From contig NZ_CP036263.1 of assembly GCF_007741515.1 (NCBI RefSeq), positions 372,001 through 436,000 of the forward strand: a DNA stretch of 64,000 nt. Reading direction: 5' to 3'. The translations under genes were made by a program, and so were the position numbers. Every line of letters begins with the position of its first letter. The stretch's first letter is position 1. The stretch is from Adhaeretor mobilis (GTDB lineage Bacteria; Planctomycetota; Planctomycetia; Pirellulales; Lacipirellulaceae). The notes beneath the pieces are model-generated. The model searched no databases and had not been told where the DNA came from. It saw only the letters and a program-made list of their open reading frames with translations. Positions 36,167 to 44,817 of this stretch are shown piece after piece.

Positions 36167-37624
36167 TTACCGCTCTCGCTCGTCGTCACGACCCCGCCTA
36201 GCACCGAAGCCGCGACTGGGAGATTTGCTTCGCAACTCCCGCCACTGATCGATCCGCCGCGCTACCGCCGCTGCGTTACGAGCCGGTAGCAAGTCGCTTG
36301 GCTTTGTCTGCTTCTCGACTGTGGGGTAGGGGCTCGAACGGCGATCGGCTGGCTCTAGCTCACGCCGCAGCCGTTCGATCTCACCGCGCAGTTTACGACC
36401 CTTCTCAAGCCACTGAGCCCGTAACTTGGCCCGTTCCATGCCGTGCACGAGCAAGCGATCGTTGCGTTCGGCGAGGTAGGCACGCCCCGCAGCAGCCAGC
36501 AACTCATCACGACGCTGCCGCAGGCGACTAGCCGATCGCTGTTCGGCCCGCTTCTGCCGACGGTGCAACGCTTGGCTCTCTAGCTGATGCTCTTGCTTCA
36601 TCGCTTCGGCGCGGGCCCCCGCGTCGCTCAGCAGCTGAAACACCTCACCGATCGTCTTTGCCCGCCCTTGGCGAGCCACTCGCCCGCCAACCAGGGCCCC
36701 GAAGTCAATCGCTTTCAGCGCGTTCTGTACGCGGCCCGAAACCCGCTCCTCACGTAGCTCGTGCGCCCGGCGTTCGGCCGCCTGCTCATGCCGCAACTGC
36801 TGCCAAAGCGGCCGACACCGCTCACGCACCCGCTTGCGGCCCCGAGCCACCGCTTGCCGACAGTGGCTCACCACCTCGCGCCGCCGCACTTGGTAGCTTT
36901 TTTCCAAGTCAGCCAGCCCAATGTCACACTTTGCTTCGAGCCGGCGTGCTGCTTCCTTGAGCTGCCGCGACTTCAGCCGGTGCTCTTCGAGCAGCCGCTG
37001 CCGAGCGTCGTTGTCGTTCGCCGCTTCGAGGGCCTCGTGCAGGTGCCGCGGGTCATCCTTGTCGCCCCGGGTGTACTCACCCCGATCGCGAGCTTCGTTG
37101 TTGAGCACTCGTTCTTCGCAGTAAATCTTGCCACGTTCTTCCTCGTACTTCTGCGCCCACCGCGACGCCTTCAGCTTCTCGAAGCTCGAAGAGAGGAGGC
37201 GGCCATCGTCTGGGTTCACCCGGTTAAGCAGCACATGGACATGCGGCTGGGGCTGATCGTCATGCGCGACGATCAGAGCTTGATGATCGTGCGCCTTCAT
37301 CACCCGCAGCATCGCCCGCGCGGCGCGGATCATTTCGGCTTGCGACAAGCCATCCGCTTCCTCGGGGTGCCAAGAGAGAGTGAAGTGCTGCACGCACAGC
37401 TTGCTCTTGCGCCCGGTGTTTGGGATGCCCGCTTCGCGCTTCAGCCGCGCCTGATCCATCGCTGTAGCGGCCATCACCCGCCAAGCCATGTCGGGGCTCT
37501 TGGTGCTGAGGTTGATCGCCTCGGTCCAAGCGACACGCTCGGAGGAGGGGGCGTCCCGCTCGCCGAGCACATAGCGAGCGACGCCGCGGAAGCTGTAAGC
37601 CTTCTTGTGGAGTTTAGGGACCAT
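36167..37624 (-). CDS. MobA/MobL-type relaxase (MOBP-like)
   Basis: From the ATG at 37622-37624 the protein has 485 residues. The N-terminal relaxase domain starts MVPKLHKKAYSFRGVARYVLG. It carries the histidine cluster HDDQPQPHVHVLLNRVNPDDGR, the metal-binding HxD...HxH motif of MOBP/MobA relaxases. From about 215 to the end it is a charged coiled coil. Relaxases nick one strand at oriT and pilot it into the recipient. The catalytic Tyr is not obvious to me; candidates are Y11 or Y18. The start overlaps the end of mobC by 11 bases. Confidence 0.85.
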   Translation of the reverse strand: MVPKLHKKAYSFRGVARYVLGERDAPSSERVAWTEAINLSTKSPDMAWRVMAATAMDQARLKREAGIPNTGRKSKLCVQHFTLSWHPEEADGLSQAEMIRAARAMLRVMKAHDHQALIVAHDDQPQPHVHVLLNRVNPDDGRLLSSSFEKLKASRWAQKYEEERGKIYCEERVLNNEARDRGEYTRGDKDDPRHLHEALEAANDNDARQRLLEEHRLKSRQLKEAARRLEAKCDIGLADLEKSYQVRRREVVSHCRQAVARGRKRVRERCRPLWQQLRHEQAAERRAHELREERVSGRVQNALKAIDFGALVGGRVARQGRAKTIGEVFQLLSDAGARAEAMKQEHQLESQALHRRQKRAEQRSASRLRQRRDELLAAAGRAYLAERNDRLLVHGMERAKLRAQWLEKGRKLRGEIERLRRELEPADRRSSPYPTVEKQTKPSDLLPARNAAAVARRIDQWRELRSKSPSRGFGARRGRDDERER

Positions 37625-37997
37625 CGGGACGGACAACCTCCTCAAGCTTCACTTCAACCAAGCGGCCTAACCGCTTGATTTCGTTCGGCAATAGCCCCCA
37701 TTCGGGCCGCAACCGGCGCTCGGTATGACAGTACAAGGCAACCTGGTTTACTAGGTTGCCAAGCGAGCTAACTTCGCGTCCTAAGCGGTTGATCTCACTC
37801 ACCAAAGCGGGATCACAAGCGGAGGGACCGGCAACGGCCCGCACGGCGTAGTCGAGCACCCGCCGGCGGGTGTACTCGGCTTCGCTCAAGCCGGCGAGCG
37901 CCGCTTGCTCCTGGACGTAGCACTTCTCGGCGACGGTGAGGTCGCTTCTCACCGAAGCGGTGCGACGTTCGTGAGGTTGTTTTTTGGGTCGAGCCAT
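37614..37997 (-). CDS. mobC: MobC-like relaxosome accessory protein
   Basis: The ATG at 37995-37997 follows AAGGAGACGAGCG, giving 127 residues. A basic N-terminus (MARPKKQPHERRTASVRSDLTVAEKCYV) leads into a ribbon-helix-helix-type domain, then the classic MobC stretch VSEINRLGREVSSLGNLVNQVAL with LLPNEIKRLGRLV. MobC proteins bind near oriT and help melt DNA for the relaxase. A long upstream extension of the frame (to 38360) has no family character and is rejected. The relaxase gene overlaps its end. Confidence 0.87.
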   Translation of the reverse strand: MARPKKQPHERRTASVRSDLTVAEKCYVQEQAALAGLSEAEYTRRRVLDYAVRAVAGPSACDPALVSEINRLGREVSSLGNLVNQVALYCHTERRLRPEWGLLPNEIKRLGRLVEVKLEEVVRPDGP

Positions 37998-38679
37998 CGC
38001 TCGTCTCCTTGCTCGTAGCGGCGGACCTTTGGGTCCGCCTTTCGCCAAGCCACCGCCCGCTCGGCGGGCAGGGGGCACGGCGGAAACCCCCCGCATCGAA
38101 GGACGGCTCCTTCGCGCTAATCCAACGGGCGTCCGTTTGGTCGTGGGGTCGGGGGCGGCGATCTGCCCCTTGCCCGTGGCGAGCCGAAGGAAGGCTCTCG
38201 ACGGGCGGCCGGTGCTCTTGGGGTGACCCACTGAGCGCCGGCGCGTGATCCAACGACGCGACGTTGGCCAGACCCTCCCGAGAAGCCCGCAGGGGTTCGG
38301 AGGAGGGGTTTTTCGGAACGAAAAACACATCTGGCCGCCCGTCCTTTCAAAGACTTTCACACCGGCGCCAAACTTTCAAGCGAAAACGAAAAACGAAGCC
38401 CCGCCAAAGAACCTTAAACGCACCACGACGCGTAGGACCACGGTTGCCATAAGATGCCGACCCGCGACACGCACCGACAGACGCGACGAACGGAATTTTT
38501 TCATAAGCCGAGAGAAGTTTTTTGCTCGCGACTGGACAGGCTCGGCCGAAGCCTGCGGCGAGGCTCATCGAGCCCGAGTGCCGACAGCGACCGGCTACGC
38601 CGGAGCAAGTGGGCGCCATCACCAAAGCCCGGCAAGAAGCTCAGAGCAGAACGAAGCGAAGTAGGGAAGAACGAACTAG
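37998..38679. other. Candidate oriT region upstream of mobC
   Basis: This stretch has no supported gene. Just upstream of mobC are three hairpins in a row: 38020-38027 with 38032-38039 (GGCGGACC, TTTG loop), 38055-38060 with 38064-38069, and 38097-38103 with 38108-38114. Inverted repeats next to mobC/mobA are typical of oriT. I cannot point to a nic site. The rest is GC-rich with purine-rich runs and no other signal I trust. Confidence 0.45.
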
Positions 38680-38709
38680 AAAAGCGGAGGCCGATGGATC
38701 GGCCTCCGC
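38680..38709 (-). terminator. Rho-independent terminator of the DUF6876 gene
   Basis: 12-base arms at 38684-38695 and 38698-38709 are perfectly complementary. On the minus strand they are followed by TTTTCT. The stop of the gene it serves is 9 bases away. Confidence 0.75.
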
Positions 38710-38717
38710 CCGAGCGA

Positions 38718-39140
38718 TTAGTGTTCGCTCGGCAGGTAAAGCGTCCAGTACCGGCCGTCGAAGCCGCACCAAACGTCGATCGAGGCTAGCGGGAAATCCG
38801 TGAATGGGATGTGCTGCGTGATGAAGGCGGATTCGCCCTTGTCCGCTACAGCTGTCAGGATTGCCGCTCGGCTTTCGCTATCGACTTCAAGCCGCCAGAA
38901 GTGGACCGTCTGTAGCCGCTCGTCTTGCTGTATCGCCTGCACAAAGGAGTGCGAACCGATCCAGCTGGCGATCGCGTCGATCAGCCAGTACGCGCCCGCT
39001 TCTTCGGCAAGGTACTGAACGCCCGGCGTGTAGATCACACGGCGGTTGAGGGGGTGGAAGCAACGCTCCAGGTCGCCGGTGAAGTGGAGGAGTTCGCGGC
39101 GGAGCCGGTTGGCTTTCGCTTGTTGGTCGTCGTTGGTCAT
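38718..39140 (-). CDS. DUF6876 family protein
   Basis: The ATG at 39138-39140 with AGGAA upstream gives 140 residues. A helical start with LLHFTGDLERCFHPLNRRVIYTPGVQYLAEEAGAYWLIDAIASW leads to the family's FVQAIQQDERLQTVHFW segment and a late WCGFDGRYWTLYLPSEH. DUF6876 proteins are common on plasmids and phage-like elements and have no known function. The gene ends in a strong terminator. It starts an independent small transcript inside the mobilisation region. A longer upstream frame to 39317 crosses the ribosome site and is rejected. Confidence 0.75.
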   Translation of the reverse strand: MTNDDQQAKANRLRRELLHFTGDLERCFHPLNRRVIYTPGVQYLAEEAGAYWLIDAIASWIGSHSFVQAIQQDERLQTVHFWRLEVDSESRAAILTAVADKGESAFITQHIPFTDFPLASIDVWCGFDGRYWTLYLPSEH

Positions 39141-39256
39141 GGTCGTGGTTCCTTTCTTGGTTGGGGTGGACCTACTCACCCTGACGCGGGTTAGGTCACC
39201 CCAGCCAAGAAGAACTACAGCTCTTGCGACGGCCACCGCGAAAGCCATCCGCCGCA

Positions 39257-39529
39257 TCACGATTTGCCCTCCGACGGCTGGTCCAGCAAAGCCGTAGCCC
39301 CTTCTTGCACCAGCCAAGCGACAAACTCGTCGCGGCCTTCGTTACCAGCCGCAAGCAACTCGGCAACCGCCACCAGTTCGGCAGCCCTTGCTGTCAGTCG
39401 ATAAGAAGCCGCTTCGCCTCGCGAAGTCGACGTGTTTCGCCGCCGCAGGATTGCCTCGGCAAGCGCACGCAAACGACCCGGCGACATAATGCCACCGGGC
39501 CGCTTGGGGCTAGATGAACCGCAGATCAA
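39257..39529 (-). CDS. Small hypothetical plasmid-type protein
   Basis: A protein of 90 residues. Its ATG at 39527-39529 overlaps the TGA of the gene upstream (ATGA), a strong sign of coupled translation. The sequence is helical and rich in Ala, Arg and Leu (SPGRLRALAEAILRRRN, LTARAAELVAVAELLAAGN). I recognise no family. Together with the next gene it forms a two-gene unit on the GC-rich backbone. A toxin-antitoxin or small regulatory pair is possible, but nothing in the sequence proves it. Confidence 0.5.
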   Translation of the reverse strand: MICGSSSPKRPGGIMSPGRLRALAEAILRRRNTSTSRGEAASYRLTARAAELVAVAELLAAGNEGRDEFVAWLVQEGATALLDQPSEGKS

Positions 39530-39798
39530 GCGGAATCCTGATCGCGTCCGCGGTGCTCGGCACGCAGCTCGACGATCTTGTCGTAAGCCCGCGAGGCAAG
39601 GTGCCCGGCTTGCAGGAGTTCCGACGGACCGAAGTAGTTGGTGTCGTGGAACTGTTCGTCTTTGCGGTACGTGCGAGAGATTTGCACGCTGTAGCGGACC
39701 CCGCCGGTTTCGGTCGCGTCGCTCCAGATGGTGGCCTTGAGGCCGTTCATGCCGCGGATTTCAGCGGCGGGTCGGTTCTTCGTGGTTTCAGTTGACAT
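39526..39798 (-). CDS. Small hypothetical plasmid-type protein
   Basis: A protein of 90 residues, ATG at 39796-39798 preceded by AAGGAG. The sequence STETTKNRPAAEIRGMNGLKATIW then GGVRYSVQISRTYRKDEQ and FHDTNYFGPSELLQAGHLASRAYDKI looks like a compact alpha/beta protein. Similar short proteins (RxxLKATIW...Y.V...R.YK....W..T..F...DL) are frequent on planctomycete and other bacterial plasmids and are of unknown function. Its stop overlaps the next gene's start. Confidence 0.65.
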   Translation of the reverse strand: MSTETTKNRPAAEIRGMNGLKATIWSDATETGGVRYSVQISRTYRKDEQFHDTNYFGPSELLQAGHLASRAYDKIVELRAEHRGRDQDSA

Positions 39799-39892
39799 GG
39801 TAAGTCTCCTTTTCGTTTGGTTAGGTTGAAGTGAGCCTGCTCACCCCGTGCACAGGCAGGTTCATTTCAACCGCAATCGAAAAGGAGTCCTG

Positions 39893-40093
39893 TCAACGAA
39901 GCCTCGCAAGCGATCTGCTGCAATCTGGGGGATGCACTTTTCCCTCGCGACGGCTCCCGTCGGCCTTGGAGTGCTGGTTGCGTACTTCCCGCTCAAAATA
40001 CACGGCATCCTCGGCGAGTTTCTCCAACTGCTTCCTCGTGACTTCGTAGCGGATCACGCGGTTCGTGCGCCTCTCGTTGTTGTAGCAGTGCAC
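39893..40093 (-). CDS. Doubtful small protein
   Basis: A 66-residue frame from a GTG at 40091-40093. The in-frame sequence upstream (ELSERITPGPICVHC) looks equally protein-like but has no ATG or GTG before a stop, so the start is unclear. The core EVTRKQLEKLAEDAVYFEREV is a plausible helix. It may be real with an unusual start, or a broken gene. Confidence 0.3.
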   Translation of the reverse strand: MHCYNNERRTNRVIRYEVTRKQLEKLAEDAVYFEREVRNQHSKADGSRREGKVHPPDCSRSLARLR

Positions 40094-40140
40094 GCAGATA
40101 GGGCCGGGCGTAATCCGTTCCGACAGCTCGATGGCGTTAC

Positions 40141-40164
40141 GTCGCTAAGTCGCTAGGTCGCTAT
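40141..40164. repeat. Three tandem octamers
   Basis: GTCGCTA plus one variable base is repeated three times without a gap. It lies just upstream of the doubtful small gene (minus strand) and about 70 bases past the end of the kinase gene. It may be a protein-binding array or simple slippage. Confidence 0.6.
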
Positions 40165-40236
40165 GGCCACCCGGAAGGAAGTTGCTCGTGCGGCTATCAC
40201 AGGGCGTATGGGATCAGGCGAGCTAAGGTGGCCGGA

Positions 40237-43059
40237 TCAGCGACCTCGCTGTGGCAGCTCCTTCGGTCGCGGCGTGACCTTCTTCTCTTTCTGCATCCTT
40301 TCAACGTCGACAGGACCAGCGACATGCCACAACGCATGCTCAGTCCACTCTTGCAGCAATTCCGGAGTGAGCCGGTAGGCGGAGTACCCAACGCCCTCCC
40401 CCTCGGCGTTAAAGTACCTCGCGTAAACGACCCCAAGTCTGACCGTTTCCATGGGCGTTTTGAATTCGCGATCCGTATAGTGCTTGACCGAGACCGCGCC
40501 AGCAGGCCGCATGGGGCTGAGCAGCAGACGGGTTCGCTTGCAAGCTTCGATCGTGTCACGTTGAAATGCCCTCGCGTCCTCCAGCAACGTCAGGATGCTC
40601 AAGCTCGCATCAGGATAAGCGTCACGCTCGATGTAGAGGTAGGTCTCTAGCTTCGGCTGGCCGGGCGAAGCGGCGACAGGAGCAACTCCACACCCACACG
40701 GCGAATCGTCGTTCCGTATCTCAAACGTGGGGGTAAAGCCGCCGCCGATCAGGCGACCTCTGACAGTTGTCCGTATCCAAACGGGGGGTAGGGAGAGCAC
40801 GCGATCTCTCGTCAGCTGCTTCAGGTCGACAATCAACTCGGCAGAATCGGCCATGTGAAACCCTTCGCTCGATCCGTAGACGGGATATTCGCCCACAAAG
40901 TGAAGATGGCTCAAATCAGGAAGCACTTCGTTGAGCCGTGTCAGGACAAACTTCGAGTAGCTGTAGCGGGCACACTCACTATCAGAGTCAAGCTGATCGA
41001 ACCAAGCGTTCACACGCTGCTGGCGTTCTTGCTGTGCGGACGGCGGCTTTTCTATTAGAAAGGGCCCTCGCGACACGCCATTGTGGAAATCTATTTTGAC
41101 CCAGAGGCGATTCGATGATTGGATATCCTTACTGACGAGACGGAAGTATTCGCGTATTTGTTGGTGTTGGAACTTTGGGTCTTCGGGGTTGTCGTCACGT
41201 AACTTTTTCAATTCAAGACCAACTGAGGTCATGGGTGCCTCTTGCTTGCTTCTAAAGGACATGTTGAAAATGAGTGGCGTGTAACGTTTTGAGTAGTCTT
41301 CGCGCACTACCCAGCCTGTTGGGGTGTCTTCAAAGCATTTAGCAGTTGCCGCTCCGTTAAGAAGTTCGGCTCCGAACAAGTCAGCGTCATCTCTGAGAGC
41401 TTGAGAGACTTTGATGTCATAACGAAAGGGTCCGACGGCAGTCCCTGAACCGCCGCTCTGCTCACTTGCTATCCGTATCTCAACGGGGCCGTGGCTGCCA
41501 GCAGCGATTGGATCAAGCGGCATGACAAAGGTATTCGCGTCATGAGTAGGACCAAGCTTATTCCAAGCATAATCTCCAACACGGCATTCAATCGCTTTTA
41601 CTATTCCCAGGAGTTGTTCCGGTATTCGGACGGCTAATTCAGGTTGAGCTGACGGACCTCGCTGCTGTTCTCCCCAAGGCTCAACCAAACGCATGAGACT
41701 GCGAGCGGTTACTGCAAAGTCATCCGCTTGGATTGCTGCCAAATCGATGTCGAACGTATCCGAGACAATATCGATCCACGGTGGCTTGGCTGGTTCTTCG
41801 GCCACAGGATCAACACCCCTCTTTTTTTCAGGTGAGGCTGTAACAAGGGGGTCGAGTCCCTTGGGAAGCGAGGCGATGCCGAGACCTGTCAACAAAAGCA
41901 GCATGAGGATGGCTGCAATCGATTTGGACTTCCCGATAGAAAGCGTTGTCGAACGGTTTGTGCTAACGTGCAAAGCATCCGCTAGGTCAGCAGCTGAAGC
42001 GGTCCGCTTGGCGGGATCAGCAGCCATGGCTGCTAAGCAGGCCCGCAGCAATGGCCTGGGCCAATTCGTGACTGCTTGCAATTGATCTTGGTCGTATTGG
42101 CAAGCAGCCGCTTTGGAGAGAACACTCTCACCGCTGCCGCCATCGAAGGGGGGGGAACCGGTTCCCAGCCAGTAGAGAGTGGCGCCGATCGAGAAGACGT
42201 CGCTTAGCTCCCCATCCTGCTGACCATCGGAAGCGGCCTGTTCAGGTGACATAAAGGCGGGCGTGCCGTGAAATTCCTGGATGGGCGGCAAAGGTTCTCC
42301 CCATCGGCTCCGCTCAACGGCCATCCCCAGGTCGATCAGCTTCACGGCCCCGTGGTCGTCAATCCAGACGTTTGCGGGCTTGATATCGCGGTGGAGGATG
42401 CCTTGCCGATGCAGGTGATCTACAATGCTGCACAACTCAGCACCAAGCCGAACGACTTCGCTTGCTTCAGGCCGATGGCTGGCGTATTTGTCTGCCAGGG
42501 TCATGCCCCGTAAATAGGGCATCACGTAATAGGCACGATCTTCCTGCATCCCTGAACCGATTACCGAAATAATCCCTGGGTGATTGCATTCGCCCAGCAG
42601 GCGACGCTCTCGCAATAGCAGCTCGTTGTGGCGAGCAGAGGTGCTGAGTTTGATCGCCACGGTGCTATGAACATCATCTTGTGCTCGTAACACAACCGCT
42701 TGCCCACCATCCCCCACGACCTGAGTGACTCGGTATCCGTGCAGCTCAACTGGTAGGCGATAAGATACTGGAAGCCGCGGATATACTGCCGTTAGCTCTG
42801 CAGAAAGATCGGGATTGGCGAGCCGCAGTTCATGAAGCGTTGGAGTTCTCCCATGTCGAACTCGATGCTCTTCGATCAAGAGGGGCACGAGCTGGGTGAA
42901 GAGAGATGCTCGGAGTCGCACAGGCGTCTCGGCTAGAGTCCGCTTTATCGCCGTCATACCTTCGATGCGAATATGCTCTTCAGCCCCCTCGATCCAAAGA
43001 CTTAGCGCTGCCTGCTCGTCAGGCGATAAGGCTGAGTAAGTTACCGGATCGTCACTCAT
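40237..43059 (-). CDS. Transmembrane Ser/Thr protein kinase
   Basis: Using the ATG at 43057-43059 the protein has 940 residues. Residues about 105-370 are a Hanks-type kinase: VVGDGGQAVVLRAQ (P-loop), VAIKL (Lys at about 138), HRDIKPANV (Asp at about 226), IDLG in place of DFG, and GTPAFMSPEQA. One TM follows at about 380-400 (IAAILMLLLLTGLGIA). The external 530 residues match no family I know. The N-terminal 100 residues end in a HELRLANPDLSAEL-type segment, seen in planctomycete kinases paired with sigma factors. The sigma gene overlaps its start by 8 bases. Confidence 0.88.
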   Translation of the reverse strand: MSDDPVTYSALSPDEQAALSLWIEGAEEHIRIEGMTAIKRTLAETPVRLRASLFTQLVPLLIEEHRVRHGRTPTLHELRLANPDLSAELTAVYPRLPVSYRLPVELHGYRVTQVVGDGGQAVVLRAQDDVHSTVAIKLSTSARHNELLLRERRLLGECNHPGIISVIGSGMQEDRAYYVMPYLRGMTLADKYASHRPEASEVVRLGAELCSIVDHLHRQGILHRDIKPANVWIDDHGAVKLIDLGMAVERSRWGEPLPPIQEFHGTPAFMSPEQAASDGQQDGELSDVFSIGATLYWLGTGSPPFDGGSGESVLSKAAACQYDQDQLQAVTNWPRPLLRACLAAMAADPAKRTASAADLADALHVSTNRSTTLSIGKSKSIAAILMLLLLTGLGIASLPKGLDPLVTASPEKKRGVDPVAEEPAKPPWIDIVSDTFDIDLAAIQADDFAVTARSLMRLVEPWGEQQRGPSAQPELAVRIPEQLLGIVKAIECRVGDYAWNKLGPTHDANTFVMPLDPIAAGSHGPVEIRIASEQSGGSGTAVGPFRYDIKVSQALRDDADLFGAELLNGAATAKCFEDTPTGWVVREDYSKRYTPLIFNMSFRSKQEAPMTSVGLELKKLRDDNPEDPKFQHQQIREYFRLVSKDIQSSNRLWVKIDFHNGVSRGPFLIEKPPSAQQERQQRVNAWFDQLDSDSECARYSYSKFVLTRLNEVLPDLSHLHFVGEYPVYGSSEGFHMADSAELIVDLKQLTRDRVLSLPPVWIRTTVRGRLIGGGFTPTFEIRNDDSPCGCGVAPVAASPGQPKLETYLYIERDAYPDASLSILTLLEDARAFQRDTIEACKRTRLLLSPMRPAGAVSVKHYTDREFKTPMETVRLGVVYARYFNAEGEGVGYSAYRLTPELLQEWTEHALWHVAGPVDVERMQKEKKVTPRPKELPQRGR

Positions 43060-43651
43060 CAATCACGTCGCCTTTGCTCAGAGCTGACCGTATCTTTAAC
43101 AGACGACGTCGCACCTTGTGCTCACCAAGGCCTGTCGCTTTCACAATTTCTGCAGGCGTGTAGCCCTCTAGTTTGAGTCGTGCGATCTTCAAGAGTTCAT
43201 CGTCCTTAATCGAGTCTTTCAATAGCCCAAGCGCTTCAGCAACATAGGCTTCGACCTGTTCGGGACTGGCCGACTTATCAAAGAATGCAGTCTCGGCGGA
43301 TCGGCCATCAGTGAGTAAAGGCATCTCACTATAGCGCAGTGCCAACTTGTTCTTCTTGTATTGCTGACTTGCCCGCGCTTTGTCGATTTTACGGTTCAGC
43401 TGTTTCTCCAAGATCGGCCAGAGGCTATCGGGATCGTCCGTTGGCGGGAGTTCCCCTTCCTTGGTCTGACGCAGGTAGGTCCGCAACGTACTCATCACCG
43501 TATCTTCTGTGCTCACAATTCCCTTCCGCATCCATCTCAGGGAACGTTCAGCTTGCTGGGCCAGTCGGTGCATCAAGGCGGCCCATTCCTCCGAGGAAGG
43601 TTCTGGGGAGTTTCTCTCAGGCTTGCCTGCGGATGCGATGTCGTCGTTCAT
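43052..43651 (-). CDS. ECF-type sigma factor (kinase-associated)
   Basis: From the ATG at 43649-43651 the protein has 199 residues. A sigma-2-like helical part (EEWAALMHRLAQQAERSL, LRTYLRQTKEGE, LWPILEKQLNRKIDKARA) is followed by a sigma-4-like HTH, LLKIARLKLEGYTPAEIVKATGLGEHKVRRRLLKIRS. The layout fits the planctomycete sigma factors whose genes sit in front of a Ser/Thr kinase. The kinase may phosphorylate or gate it. It is divergent from the vWA/MotA-like operon (213 bases between starts), so that operon is a natural target. Confidence 0.75.
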   Translation of the reverse strand: MNDDIASAGKPERNSPEPSSEEWAALMHRLAQQAERSLRWMRKGIVSTEDTVMSTLRTYLRQTKEGELPPTDDPDSLWPILEKQLNRKIDKARASQQYKKNKLALRYSEMPLLTDGRSAETAFFDKSASPEQVEAYVAEALGLLKDSIKDDELLKIARLKLEGYTPAEIVKATGLGEHKVRRRLLKIRSALSKGDVIDE

Positions 43652-43863
43652 GCGGCTGCGTCCCTCAGTGCGGAAGGTGGGTTGCACCCTAGTGTAACTG
43701 GCTCCGGTTCACGGGTCACGCACTGGCGTTATCTGGCAATTGGCTTTTTTTATGAGATTGGGCGCAGATTCTGGGGCTCCCCCCTCCCATTTACATATGT
43801 CGGCACAACTTGACGCCTCGTGGCAATAGCCGGCACGCACCAACCTGTACGGGAGAGAACCCA

Positions 43864-44739
43864 ATGTGGAAAAGAATACACCGCCTATCAATCGAGGGCG
43901 AAGAGAACAGTAGCGAAACGCTGAGCGACCTGTCGCTGAGCATGTTAGGCGTCCTGATGATCGCCTTCACTGGCTACATCCTGAAGTTCCGTAGCGAGAT
44001 CGTCGCCCACTCCGAACCACAGACGCCACCAGTAGCGGTCGAGGAGTTTGAGAAAGCTATCCGCCAGCTCGAAAAAGAACTTCGCATTGCTCACATCAAA
44101 CAAGATCACCTCAAGAAACAAACTGAGGAGAAGACCAAGCCTCTCGGCAATCCTCAACTGTTTGGCCTCAACGGCTCATTGACGAATATTGCTTTCTGCC
44201 TGGACCTTTCTGGGAGCATGGTCGGCGAGAATGGTCAGAACTATTCACAGTCACCGGCCGAGCTAGCCAACCGATTCGAGGAGGTGAAGGATCGCCTTAA
44301 GCTCATGGTTCGCAGCCTTGGATTTCAAAACTTCACGGTCATCGGATTTGGTGGCAACGGTCAGCCAAACGGAAAGCCCCGACTGGTAGCTTCCACCAAT
44401 GGGTTGGTGCCGGCGACTGAAGCATCAAGGGAAGCAGCTTGTAGACAGATTGACTTATGGCAGGCGGGAGGCGGCACTCCAACGCTCCCGGCATTACAAG
44501 CCGCCTATCGAATGCCCGGGGTGGAGCATGTCGTACTGCTGACAGATGGGCTCCCAACACTTGGCGGCAAACAAGAAGACGTGCTGTCGTTCTTGCGGAG
44601 TAACCGTGGTCGTGTGGTGGTGGATGTCGTTGGTGTCGGCGACCAGTCAGTGCAGCCCGACGAAGCCTCCAGCATGGCACTATTGGATTTCACCCGCAGT
44701 GTGGCACGAATTACAGGTGGTTTTTTTCAGGCTTGGTAA
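43864..44739 (+). CDS. Membrane-anchored vWA protein with MotB-like N-terminus
   Basis: The ATG at 43864 follows GGGAGAGAACCCA, and the product has 291 residues. A short cytoplasmic start runs into one TM: SDLSLSMLGVLMIAFTGYIL (about 21-40). Asp22 at its entry recalls the proton-carrying Asp of MotB/ExbD (SDMMTLLLAFF). A short coiled coil follows (about 58-92). The rest is a von Willebrand A domain with MIDAS DLSGSM (114-119), GGTPT and LLTDGLPT. In MotB this outer part is an OmpA-like domain, so this would be a stator-like subunit with a vWA head. It is followed by the MotA-like gene. Confidence 0.75.
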   Translation: MWKRIHRLSIEGEENSSETLSDLSLSMLGVLMIAFTGYILKFRSEIVAHSEPQTPPVAVEEFEKAIRQLEKELRIAHIKQDHLKKQTEEKTKPLGNPQLFGLNGSLTNIAFCLDLSGSMVGENGQNYSQSPAELANRFEEVKDRLKLMVRSLGFQNFTVIGFGGNGQPNGKPRLVASTNGLVPATEASREAACRQIDLWQAGGGTPTLPALQAAYRMPGVEHVVLLTDGLPTLGGKQEDVLSFLRSNRGRVVVDVVGVGDQSVQPDEASSMALLDFTRSVARITGGFFQAW

Positions 44740-44817
44740 CCACCGCGCTCTTTAAAGTTCCAGGCCGCCTCAACTCATTTACTTCCATTTGCAACACAAT
44801 TCAAGAAAGGGTCTCTC

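Noticed and set aside
36761..37678. 305-codon plus-strand frame opposite the relaxase gene
   Set aside because: It is the mirror of the GC-rich relaxase/mobC coding sequence. It has no family motifs, while the minus strand has the HxD..HxH relaxase motif.
37998..38360. Long N-terminal extension of mobC
   Set aside because: The extension lacks family character, crosses the hairpins of the candidate oriT, and a good ribosome site precedes the inner ATG at 37997.
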